From positions 1 through 39,309 of the forward strand of contig JALOLS010000010.1 of NCBI GenBank assembly GCA_025455865.1: a DNA stretch of 39,309 nucleotides, in the 5' to 3' direction. Both the position numbers and the translations under genes were made by a program. The notes below the pieces were generated by a model. That model was given only the letters and a program-made list of their open reading frames with translations. It was not told where the DNA came from and searched no databases. Positions within the stretch are counted from its first letter, which is position 1. The number at the start of each line of letters is the position of its first letter. This DNA comes from Thermoleophilia bacterium. Its GTDB lineage: Bacteria > Actinomycetota > Thermoleophilia > Miltoncostaeales > Miltoncostaeaceae. Below are positions 1 to 9,651 of this stretch, piece by piece.

Positions 1-1
1 C

Positions 2-2965
2 CCGCCCGCCCCGCCCCCACCGCCCGCCCCGGCCCCGCCGGCACCGCCGCCGGCGCCGGGCGCGCCCGCGGCGCCCCCGGACGCGGCGTTCACCGCGCCC
101 GCCCAGGCGGACTCGCTGCGGCCGGTCGTGCTCAGCGCCGGGGACACGACGGGCGCGACCGGCCTCCGGTGGGACTTCGACTCCGACGGGCGCGTCGACC
201 TCGCCTCGCCGCCGCGTGACTCCACGGTGCGCCTGACCGTGCCGGGCGCCACCCGGCTGAACGTGACGATGATCGCCACCGGGGCATCGGGGGCGACGGA
301 CACCGCCAACCGCGGCATCCGGTTCACCGGCGGCCGCGCGCCCGCGCAGGTGACGAGCCGCCTGCCCACCGTGGTGGAGAGCGGTCCGTCGGCCATCGCC
401 ACCGCCACCGCCGTCCTCGCCGACCGGCCCTGCGTCGACGGCGTGACCGTCGCCTTCCGGCTGGTGGCGGCGCGGGGCTGCTTCGTGCGCACCGCCGACC
501 TCGCCGACGTGCCGGCGCGCGAGCGCGCGCTGGGGCAGCGCCACTACGACCGGGGGCAGTACGCCGTGCCGGCCGTCGTGGCGAGCATCTGCCGCCAGGC
601 GGCGGACGGCACGCTCCCGCAGGAGCGGTGCGATCGCGCCCGGAAGGTCTTCGCCATCACGCCCGAGTTCCACATCTCGCGCGGCACCGTCAAGCTCAAC
701 GGCATCACCATCCGCCCGCTGAACGGCAGCGCCGTGGTCCTGTTCGCGACGGCCGAGCGGCTGCTCGCGTCCAACGCGGTGATGACCTGGAACGGCATCC
801 CGGTGAAGGTCGGCGAGATCGACATGAACCTGGCCAGCCAGGTCCGGGTCGTGTACTCGTCCGCCCAGCGGGCGCGCGACTTCCCCACCGGCCGGGCGGA
901 GCTGCTCACGTTCACCGGCCGCGACCTGGGCGACATCGCCGGCTTCACCATCGACGGCGCGATCACCCTGTCGATCGGGGCCGACGCCGGCGTGCGGTAC
1001 TCGGAGGGGACCCTGAGCCTGCGCCTTCCCCCCGCCTTCAGCGTGTTCGGCGGGGGCAGGGGCGCGCCTCCCAGCGGCCAGACGACCCTGCGCGCCGACA
1101 ACGACCGCGACGCCGACCTGGACAGCCTGCGCATCAGCGTGCCCGTCGCCTACATCGGCAGCGTGCGCTTCAGTGACCTGCGGTTCGAGTACCGCAGGCG
1201 CGGCGGGATCGACGGTGACACGAACCCGGGCACGGCGTGCTCGAGCAACCAGTGGAAGGCCACCGGGACCGTCTTCATCACCGGCGGCACCGGCCGGGAG
1301 TCGGGCCTGCGGATGGCGCCGCCACCCAGCCAGAACGGCGTGGGCTTCTGCGACGGGTCGTTCAGGCACGCCGGCGGGGAGTTCACCTTCCCCGACCCCC
1401 GGCCGGTGATCTTCCCCGGGGTCACGCTCGACCGCGTGAACTTCGGCCTCCAGCTCGACCCGTTCCTCGTCCGCGGCGGGGGGGTCTTCAGCGTGGGCGA
1501 CACCGCGGTGGTCGAGGGCGCCATGCTCCTGGCCTTCCCGACCCCGAGCCGGCCCTACCGCCTGACCGAGCGCGACGCCGGCGCCCCCCTCCGCCTGCTG
1601 GCCGGACGCACGTTCACCAGCCCCACCCTCGCGGTCGGCGGCAACGTGGGCGTGAGGGTGCCGCGGCTCGGGACGCTCGGCTTCGGCGACGCCGCGCTCA
1701 TGTACTCCTTCCCCGACTACGTCTACTTCGGCGGGAACGTGCGCCTGGTGGCGCCCGGCCTCGCGGTCACGGGCGGCGTCGGGGGTGAGATGTCGCTGCG
1801 GACCCGGCTCTTCCAGCTGGGCGGCGGGGGCCAGGTGTGCATCGGCGTGGACGCGGTGTGCGTGGGCGCCGACGTGCACGTCGGCAGCCGGGGCTTCTCG
1901 GCCTGCGGCGACGTGGGCGGGCTCCGGCCGGGGGCCGGCTACCGCTTCAGCGACGGGTACATCGGCATCTGGCCCATCGACGGCTGCAAGCCCAGCCGGT
2001 TCTGGATCACCGACGTCCGCACGGGGAACTCGCGCGAGAGCCACGCCACCCAGGCCGGCCCGATCACCGTCACCGTCGCGCCGGACGAGGGGGTCAAGCA
2101 GATCCGCCTGCAGGGCGACATCGCCGCCCCCAGCGTGACGGTGCGGGGCCCCGGCGGCCAGGCGCTCACCGTGGACGACGCGAGCGCGATCGCCTACTCC
2201 ACCGGGCAGCGGATGGGCGGCATCCAGGAGCCGGAGGGCCGGCGCACGTTCGTCAGCCTGAACGCCGGGCCCGGGCGCTACACGGTGGAGCCGGCCCCGG
2301 GCTCGGCCCGCATCGTGCAGGTGGCCGCCAGCCGCAAGGGCTTCGACTCCGACTTCGATGCGTCGGTGTCGGGCAGCGGCGGGCAGCGGACGCTGACCTA
2401 CGACCTGGGCGGGAAGGGCGGCGAGCAGCAGGTGACCCTCTTCGAGGAGGGGAACGACGTGCACCGCGCCATCGCGACCCTCTCCGGCGGGAAGGGGCAG
2501 ATCCGCTTCACCCCGGCCGAGGGCGACGCCCGCCGGCGGACGATCGTCGCCGCGGCGACCGTCAACGGCGTGCCGATCCCCGAGCAGCGCCTGGCGACGT
2601 TCCGCGTGCAGGCCGACCCGGCGGTCGGCCGCCCGAGCGACGTCGAGGTGGAGCGGCGGGCCGGCCGGCTCACGGTCGACTGGGAGCCCGCGCCGGGCGC
2701 CACCGGCTACACCGTGGCCGTCCGCGAGGCCAACGGGGAGGTGTTCCGGCAGGAGGTCGCCGCGGCCGTGACACGCCTGCAGATCCCGGGCCTCTCCCAG
2801 CAGTTCGGCGGCACGGTCACCGTGAGCGCCCGGGGCGACGAGCGCGATTGGAGCCGGCCGACGAGCCCGGAGGGCTATGAGCGCCTGAGGGCGCCGTTCA
2901 CGGTCCTGCAGACGAACGCGGCCAACGAGCGGCGCGAGGCCGAGGGGCGCGCGCGGCGGCGCTGA
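2..2965 (+). CDS. Large beta-rich secreted-type protein with PKD-like and Fn3-like domains (5' partial)
   Basis: The reading frame is open to the left edge, so the true start lies outside the window; the GTG at 128 is only the first in-frame start seen. The first ~35 visible residues are a Pro/Ala-rich linker. A PKD-like segment follows, with the acidic motif DFDSDGRVD. A long central part is rich in Gly, Val and alternating hydrophobics, typical of beta-sheet or beta-solenoid proteins, and has a few scattered Cys. The last ~110 residues resemble a fibronectin type III domain (TVDWEPAPGATGYTVAV), ending in a basic tail (GRARRR). No membrane segment or sorting motif is visible in this part. 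Role: probably an extracellular or envelope surface protein; function unknown. The domain calls come from motif resemblance only. Confidence 0.75.
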   Translation, partial: PPAPPPPPAPAPPAPPPAPGAPAAPPDAAFTAPAQADSLRPVVLSAGDTTGATGLRWDFDSDGRVDLASPPRDSTVRLTVPGATRLNVTMIATGASGATDTANRGIRFTGGRAPAQVTSRLPTVVESGPSAIATATAVLADRPCVDGVTVAFRLVAARGCFVRTADLADVPARERALGQRHYDRGQYAVPAVVASICRQAADGTLPQERCDRARKVFAITPEFHISRGTVKLNGITIRPLNGSAVVLFATAERLLASNAVMTWNGIPVKVGEIDMNLASQVRVVYSSAQRARDFPTGRAELLTFTGRDLGDIAGFTIDGAITLSIGADAGVRYSEGTLSLRLPPAFSVFGGGRGAPPSGQTTLRADNDRDADLDSLRISVPVAYIGSVRFSDLRFEYRRRGGIDGDTNPGTACSSNQWKATGTVFITGGTGRESGLRMAPPPSQNGVGFCDGSFRHAGGEFTFPDPRPVIFPGVTLDRVNFGLQLDPFLVRGGGVFSVGDTAVVEGAMLLAFPTPSRPYRLTERDAGAPLRLLAGRTFTSPTLAVGGNVGVRVPRLGTLGFGDAALMYSFPDYVYFGGNVRLVAPGLAVTGGVGGEMSLRTRLFQLGGGGQVCIGVDAVCVGADVHVGSRGFSACGDVGGLRPGAGYRFSDGYIGIWPIDGCKPSRFWITDVRTGNSRESHATQAGPITVTVAPDEGVKQIRLQGDIAAPSVTVRGPGGQALTVDDASAIAYSTGQRMGGIQEPEGRRTFVSLNAGPGRYTVEPAPGSARIVQVAASRKGFDSDFDASVSGSGGQRTLTYDLGGKGGEQQVTLFEEGNDVHRAIATLSGGKGQIRFTPAEGDARRRTIVAAATVNGVPIPEQRLATFRVQADPAVGRPSDVEVERRAGRLTVDWEPAPGATGYTVAVREANGEVFRQEVAAAVTRLQIPGLSQQFGGTVTVSARGDERDWSRPTSPEGYERLRAPFTVLQTNAANERREAEGRARRR

Positions 2966-2985
2966 GCGGCCCCGGCCCGGGCCGC
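2966..2985 (+). terminator. Hairpin directly after the large secreted-protein gene
   Basis: A 7-bp perfect inverted repeat (GCGGCCC / GGGCCGC, 6-nt loop) begins right after the TGA stop. There is no T-run, so termination is only a possibility. In DNA this GC-rich, short palindromes also arise by chance. Confidence 0.3.
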
Positions 2986-3154
2986 CGCTCGATCGGCTGC
3001 CCGGGCTGAGGCTCCAGGGGGTCAGGCCCGAAGCTGCACCCCGCCGCACCGAGGCCAGGCCCGCGGCCTCGCCGTCCGCGGCCTCCGGGTCGCCGAGGTC
3101 GCCGAAAGCCCGCTCGGTGCGGTGCCGGGCGTTGCGGGCGTCCGGGACCGGGCG

Positions 3155-3160
3155 TACCCT
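3155..3160 (+). promoter_or_regulatory. Candidate -10 box (TACCCT) before a tiny leaderless ORF
   Basis: TACCCT lies 6 nt before the ATG at 3167. This is the same geometry as the leaderless-type boxes before dacB, surE, truA and other genes in this window. No clear -35 is seen. Confidence 0.3.
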
Positions 3161-3166
3161 TCCGGC

Positions 3167-3199
3167 ATGGTCGTCGAACGCGTCGAACTGGTCCATTGA
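3167..3199 (+). CDS. Possible 10-aa leader peptide MVVERVELVH
   Basis: ATG to TGA, 10 codons, four of them Val and one Leu. It has no Shine-Dalgarno sequence but has a candidate -10 box 6 nt upstream, fitting leaderless translation. It is followed 38 nt later by a terminator-like hairpin with a T5 tract, and then by the ribosome-binding site of a 63-aa gene. That order resembles a transcription attenuator. Nothing shows it is translated, and a 10-codon ORF can occur by chance. Confidence 0.25.
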   Translation: MVVERVELVH

Positions 3200-3237
3200 G
3201 CCGGTCCGGCGCCTTCCACCCACACCGCCGCCCGCAG

Positions 3238-3271
3238 CCCGCCGGTCATCACCGCGGGTTGTCGTGTTTTT
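3238..3271 (+). terminator. Rho-independent terminator or attenuator hairpin with T5 tract
   Basis: CCCG-(C bulge)-CGGT / CATC loop / ACCG-CGGG forms an 8-bp stem at 3238-3258. TTGTCGTG and then TTTTT at 3267-3271 follow. The T5 run stands out in this GC-rich sequence. It could end transcription of the large upstream gene. However, it sits only 17 nt before the ribosome-binding site at 3288-3295 and no promoter is visible between them, so transcripts for the 63-aa gene appear to have to read through it. Confidence 0.5.
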
Positions 3272-3299
3272 CGGGGCGTTTCCCATCGAGGAGGTACTG

Positions 3300-3491
3300 A
3301 TGGCCAATCACCTCACCCCGGAGGAGCTGTCCGAGGCCACCGGCATCCGCCGGGACGAGCTCGTCCGGATGTGCATGCAGGAAGCCGTGCCGATCTACAA
3401 CGGCCGGATCGACAAGACCCTGTTCGTGCACTCCATGCTCGCCGCCGGCCACCCCCTCTCCGACGAGGCCAGGGCGCTCGTCGCCACGTAG
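3300..3491 (+). CDS. 63-aa helix-turn-helix-like small protein
   Basis: The start ATG at 3300 is fixed by a very strong Shine-Dalgarno (GAGGAGGT at 3288-3295, 4 nt before the ATG). The upstream in-frame extension has no such site. The protein begins MANHLTPEELSEATGIRRDE and runs on through an IDKTLF motif. The first ~30 residues look like a helix-turn-helix (LTPEELSEATGIRRDELVRM), as in MerR/excisionase-like small DNA-binding proteins. The rest is a short helical tail. No signal peptide or membrane helix. Function unknown; a small regulator is the best guess. A perfect 12-bp hairpin follows the gene, so it may be a single-gene unit. Confidence 0.7.
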   Translation: MANHLTPEELSEATGIRRDELVRMCMQEAVPIYNGRIDKTLFVHSMLAAGHPLSDEARALVAT

Positions 3492-3504
3492 GAGCCGCCC
3501 GGAA

Positions 3505-3536
3505 CCGCCGCCCGGCCGGACCGCGCCGGGCGGCGG
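3505..3536 (+). terminator. Perfect 12-bp stem-loop after the 63-aa gene
   Basis: CCGCCGCCCGGC (3505-3516) and GCCGGGCGGCGG (3525-3536) are exact reverse complements around an 8-nt loop. There is no T-run, as is common for actinobacterial terminator hairpins. It lies between the 63-aa gene and dacB. Confidence 0.45.
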
Positions 3537-3582
3537 CGTCGCCGGAGCACCTGCCGGCCCCGGGGTCATCCGCCCGGGGCGA

Positions 3583-3588
3583 TAGATT
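3583..3588 (+). promoter_or_regulatory. Candidate -10 box (TAGATT) of dacB, leaderless type
   Basis: TAGATT is followed by 8 nt and then the dacB ATG, so transcription would begin at or within a base or two of the start codon. No Shine-Dalgarno precedes the ATG, which agrees with leaderless translation. No -35 recognised. Confidence 0.4.
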
Positions 3589-3596
3589 CCCGCCCC

Positions 3597-4886
3597 ATGC
3601 GCTCCCGCATCCTCCGGGCCGCCGTCGGCCTCGTGGCCGTCCTCGCCCTGGTGCTCGCGCCGGCCGCGCTCGGCGCCACCCCGCGGGAGCTGCGCGCCGC
3701 GCTGTCCTCCTGGGCCGCCGCGCACCCGGAGACCAGCGCCCTGGTGTGGCGCCTGGACGAGAGCGGCCCGGTGCCGATCCTCCAGTGGCGCCCCGAGGTC
3801 GCCCGCACCCCGGCGTCGACCATGAAGCTGGTCACCGCCGCCGGCGCCCTGCTGGCGCTCGGGCCGCAGTTCCGGTTCACCACCCGGCTGTATGCCGGCG
3901 TGAACTCGGTCCAGCGCGGGGACGTGCTGACCGGCCCGGTCTACCTGGTCGGCGGCGGCGACCCGATGCTCTCGACCCGGGCGTTCGCCCAGGCCGCGCT
4001 GGCCGGGCGGGGGGGCAACCTCGGCGGGCTGGTGGCCCCGCTGCGGCGGCGGGGCATCCGGGAGGTGCGCGGCCCCATCGTCGCCGACGAGGGCCTGTTC
4101 GACTCCCGGCGCCTGGGTCCGCAGTGGAAGGACTCCTACCGCTTCGAGTGCCCGCCCCTCTCGGCGCTCGCGGTGAACCGGAACCTGACCGACGGCGGCG
4201 GGCTGGTGGGCGACCCCCCCACGGCGGCGGCCCAGCGGCTGCGCGCGGCCATGCGCTCGATGGGCGTCCGCCAGAGCGGGCCCCTGCGCCCCGGCGACGC
4301 GCCGGACACCGGCCGGCCGCTCGCCACCGTCGAGTCGCCCACCGTGGCGGAGATCGTCGGGGTCATGAACCCGGCGAGCGACAACTTCCTCGCCGAGATG
4401 CTGCGCAAGGACGTGGGGGCCTACGCCGGCGGGGCCGGCACGACCGAGGCCGGGAGCGCCCACACCGCGTCGGTGCTGCGCGAGCGCGGGATCATGGGGC
4501 GCAACGACCGCCTGGTCGACGGCTCGGGGCTCTCCCGGGCCAACTCGCTCTCCGCCGCGACGCTGGTGCGGCTGCTCGCCGCGGCGGTCCAGGACCCGGT
4601 GTGGGGCGAGCCGCTCATCCGGTCGATGGCGCGGGGCGGCGAGGGCACCCTGCGGCGGCGCTTCCTGGCCCCCGACGTGTCGCGCCGGGTGCGGGGCAAG
4701 ACCGGCTACATCGACGGCGTGTCATCGCTCGCCGGGGTGGTCACCAGCCGGTCGGGCACCCGCTATGCGTTCGCGTTCCTGATGAACGACCCGGACATCG
4801 GCGGCGCCCAGGCCACCCAGAACGCGGTGGTCGAGCTGCTCGCGCGGGGGGCCGGCGACCGCGCCAACCCCATCCCGCCCTCCTGA
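3597..4886 (+). CDS. dacB: D-alanyl-D-alanine carboxypeptidase/endopeptidase (peptidase S13, PBP4 type)
   Basis: 429 aa. An N-terminal signal peptide (hydrophobic ~11-25, cleavage probably after ALGA) exports it to the cell wall. The three penicillin-binding signatures are present: SxxK as S74-T-M-K77 in TPASTMKLVTAAG, SxN as S261-D-N263 in NPASDNF, and KTG at 368-370 in GKTGYIDG. Ser74 is the acyl-enzyme nucleophile. Family enzymes remove the terminal D-Ala from, or cut cross-links in, peptidoglycan. Length and motif spacing fit the S13 family. Transcribed alone, probably from a leaderless promoter, and convergent with the next gene with only 8 nt between the stops. Confidence 0.93.
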   Translation: MRSRILRAAVGLVAVLALVLAPAALGATPRELRAALSSWAAAHPETSALVWRLDESGPVPILQWRPEVARTPASTMKLVTAAGALLALGPQFRFTTRLYAGVNSVQRGDVLTGPVYLVGGGDPMLSTRAFAQAALAGRGGNLGGLVAPLRRRGIREVRGPIVADEGLFDSRRLGPQWKDSYRFECPPLSALAVNRNLTDGGGLVGDPPTAAAQRLRAAMRSMGVRQSGPLRPGDAPDTGRPLATVESPTVAEIVGVMNPASDNFLAEMLRKDVGAYAGGAGTTEAGSAHTASVLRERGIMGRNDRLVDGSGLSRANSLSAATLVRLLAAAVQDPVWGEPLIRSMARGGEGTLRRRFLAPDVSRRVRGKTGYIDGVSSLAGVVTSRSGTRYAFAFLMNDPDIGGAQATQNAVVELLARGAGDRANPIPPS

Positions 4887-4894
4887 CCGCCTGA

Positions 4895-5335
4895 TCAGCC
4901 CCGCCCGCGCCGGGTCCAGATGCGCGGCGTCAGGCGGCCGCCCGGCGCCGAGCCGGGGGCGGGCATCCGGCGGGCGGCCCGGGACGCGGCGATGGCACGG
5001 GCGACGGGGTCGTCGGCGGCGGCTCCGGCGTCCGGGCCCGGATCGCCCGCGGCCAGCGGCGCGGCGAGCCCGGCGCGGCAGCGGCCGCAGAGGGTCCCCA
5101 CCCGCACCGGCGCGCCGCAGCGCTCACACCGGGCGCGGGCCTGCGGGGCGGGCTCGAGCAGGCCCACGCCGGCGAGCATCTCCAGCGCGCGCGGGCTGAT
5201 CCCGATCGCCGTGGCGATCTCCCCGGCCGTCGCCTGGCCGTCGCGCAGGAACGCCCGCAGGCGCCAGACCAGCTCCTGCTCGGCGTCGGCCGCGGCGGGG
5301 CCCAGGCGGAGGTGCGTGTCCGGGTCGATCCGCAT
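4895..5335 (-). CDS. Helix-turn-helix plus zinc-ribbon protein, unknown function
   Basis: 146 aa; ATG start with GGAG 4 nt upstream. Residues ~35-60 look like a helix-turn-helix (GEIATAIGISPRALEMLAGV). A compact four-cysteine zinc ribbon follows: C70-x2-C73 and C83-x2-C86. The C-terminal ~55 residues are Ala/Pro/Arg-rich and probably disordered. An HTH with a zinc ribbon suggests DNA or RNA binding. It recalls small zinc-ribbon/HTH proteins of the YvyF type, but with the domain order reversed, so I do not assign it. It lies 43 nt downstream of ligA on the same strand and may be the last gene of surE-ligA. Confidence 0.7.
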   Translation of the reverse strand: MRIDPDTHLRLGPAAADAEQELVWRLRAFLRDGQATAGEIATAIGISPRALEMLAGVGLLEPAPQARARCERCGAPVRVGTLCGRCRAGLAAPLAAGDPGPDAGAAADDPVARAIAASRAARRMPAPGSAPGGRLTPRIWTRRGRG

Positions 5336-5378
5336 GCCACTCCATCGGGGGCCCTCCCCCCGCCTTGAGGCTTCGGGG

Positions 5379-8275
<2,897 letters not shown>

Positions 8276-8283
8276 TCGGCCGG

Positions 8284-8289
8284 ATCATA
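8284..8289 (-). promoter_or_regulatory. Candidate -10 box (TATGAT) of surE-ligA, leaderless type
   Basis: On the minus strand TATGAT is followed by 8 nt and then the GTG of surE. It is a near-consensus -10, in the 45-nt gap after truA. No -35 recognised and no Shine-Dalgarno before the GTG. Confidence 0.45.
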
Positions 8290-8320
8290 GACCCGGCACC
8301 CGCCGTCCCCGTGCGATGTG

Positions 8321-9601
8321 TCAGACGCCGGCCCGGCGCAGGATGGACGCGATGACCGGTCCCTTGGCCGCCGCGTAGTGGTTGGTGTCGGCCCACACCC
8401 GCCCGGCCAGCACCCGCTTGACCGCGGCGTAGCGGTCGCGGTCGGCGGCCGAGGCACGGAGCGCCTCGCGCAGGGCCAGGTACCGCGGGATCTCCGGTGC
8501 CCCGGCCGGCCACAGGTGCACGTTCGCCTCCCCGCCCGCGCCCCGGAAGGCCAGATGGCCGGGCTCGCGGACGCGCAGCGTGTAGCCGGCGGCCTCCATG
8601 CGCCACACCAGGTCGTCGCAAGGCCCGTCGACCGCCTCGACCACGGCCAGCAGGTCGACGACCGGCTTGGCCGCCAGCCCGGGGACCGCCGTCGACCCGA
8701 TGTGCTCCGCGGCCACCAGGTGCGGTCCGAGGGCGGCCGAGACCCGGGCGGCATGGACGCGGAAGACGTCGGCCCACCGCGGGTCGTGGGGCACCACCTC
8801 GACCCGCGCGGGCCGGCGCCCGCCGACGAGGGCGGCATCGAGCGCCGGGTCGTCCATGGCGACCCCCGCGTAGCGGACCCCGGTCAGGGTGAGCGGGTGG
8901 GCGGGCGCCGTCGGCCCGGCCGCGGCGCGTGGCGCCCCCGCGAGCAGGTCGTCGAGCCACTCCGGGCCGCGCCGGCCGCGGCCCACCAGCAGCATCGTGC
9001 CGGCGAGCACCCGCACCATGTGCCGCAGGAAGGCGTCCCCCTCCACCACCAGCACCACCTCGTCGCCGTGGGCCTGCCAGTCGCAGTCGACCAGCGTGCG
9101 GCGGAAGAAGACGTGCTGGGTCTCGGTGGGGGTGAACGCCCGGAAGTCGTGCTGCCCGATACAGCGGGCGGCCGCATCGCGCATGGCCTCGACCTCCAGG
9201 GGCCGCCCGTGATGGTGCAGCACCCGGCGGCGGCGCAGGGGCGCCGGCGGCCCCTGGAGCACCCGGAAGGCGTAGCGGCGGGTGACCGCGTCGCGGCGGG
9301 CGTCGAACCCCTCGGGGGCCTCGCCGACCGCCCGCGCGGCGAGGTCCGGGGGCAGGATGCCGGCGAGGCCGCGCAGCAGGCGCGGCGCCGGCATGTCGCT
9401 CCCGGTCACCACGCTCGCCACCTGCCCGGTGGCGTGCACGCCGGCGTCGGTGCGACCCGCCACGCTGATCGCAGCGTCGCCCAGGAGCGTCACCAGCGCC
9501 GCGTGCAGCACCCCCTCGACCGTGCGCCGGCCGGGCTGCGCCGCCCACCCGGCGAAGGCGGCCCCGTCGTACTCGAGATCCAGCCGCAGCACCCGTCCCA
9601 T
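8321..9601 (-). CDS. truA: Fusion: tRNA pseudouridine synthase A (TruA) + GrpB/UPF0157 nucleotidyltransferase-fold domain
   Basis: 426 aa in one unbroken frame. Residues 1-~248 are TruA, which makes pseudouridines 38-40 in tRNA anticodon arms: LEYDGAAFAGWA, AGRTDAGVHATGQV with catalytic Asp52, RRYAFRVLQG, and GDAFLRHMVRVLAGTMLLVG. Residues ~266-426 are a GrpB/UPF0157 domain: VVPHDPRWADVF, the family signature HIGSTAVPGLAAKPVVD (300-316), and the C-terminal Y-x2-VK and HYAAAKGPVI blocks. A linker of ~18 residues joins them. In actinobacteria the GrpB domain is known fused to dephospho-CoA kinase (CoaE); a fusion to TruA is unusual. ATG start, with TAGCAT 7 nt upstream (leaderless type). Both domains look complete. 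Confidence 0.92.
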   Translation of the reverse strand: MGRVLRLDLEYDGAAFAGWAAQPGRRTVEGVLHAALVTLLGDAAISVAGRTDAGVHATGQVASVVTGSDMPAPRLLRGLAGILPPDLAARAVGEAPEGFDARRDAVTRRYAFRVLQGPPAPLRRRRVLHHHGRPLEVEAMRDAAARCIGQHDFRAFTPTETQHVFFRRTLVDCDWQAHGDEVVLVVEGDAFLRHMVRVLAGTMLLVGRGRRGPEWLDDLLAGAPRAAAGPTAPAHPLTLTGVRYAGVAMDDPALDAALVGGRRPARVEVVPHDPRWADVFRVHAARVSAALGPHLVAAEHIGSTAVPGLAAKPVVDLLAVVEAVDGPCDDLVWRMEAAGYTLRVREPGHLAFRGAGGEANVHLWPAGAPEIPRYLALREALRASAADRDRYAAVKRVLAGRVWADTNHYAAAKGPVIASILRRAGV

Positions 9602-9608
9602 CCACCGG

Positions 9609-9614
9609 ATGCTA
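9609..9614 (-). promoter_or_regulatory. Candidate -10 box (TAGCAT) of truA, leaderless type
   Basis: TAGCAT ends 7 nt before the truA ATG on the minus strand. It lies 9 nt from the opposite-facing TATCAT box of the next gene, so the two promoters must overlap. Confidence 0.4.
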
Positions 9615-9623
9615 GGAGCCGCC

Positions 9624-9629
9624 TATCAT
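9624..9629 (+). promoter_or_regulatory. Candidate -10 box (TATCAT) of the spermidine-synthase-like gene
   Basis: TATCAT lies 22 nt before the ATG at 9652, leaving room for a short leader with the Shine-Dalgarno GAGGGGAG at 9641-9648. It overlaps the divergent truA promoter. Confidence 0.4.
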
Positions 9630-9651
9630 CGCCCGCGACCGAGGGGAGCCG

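Noticed and set aside
3022-3252. 76-aa minus-strand frame in the intergenic region
   Set aside because: No motif and no ribosome-binding site; it lies across the attenuator-like region. Composition is like other shadows.
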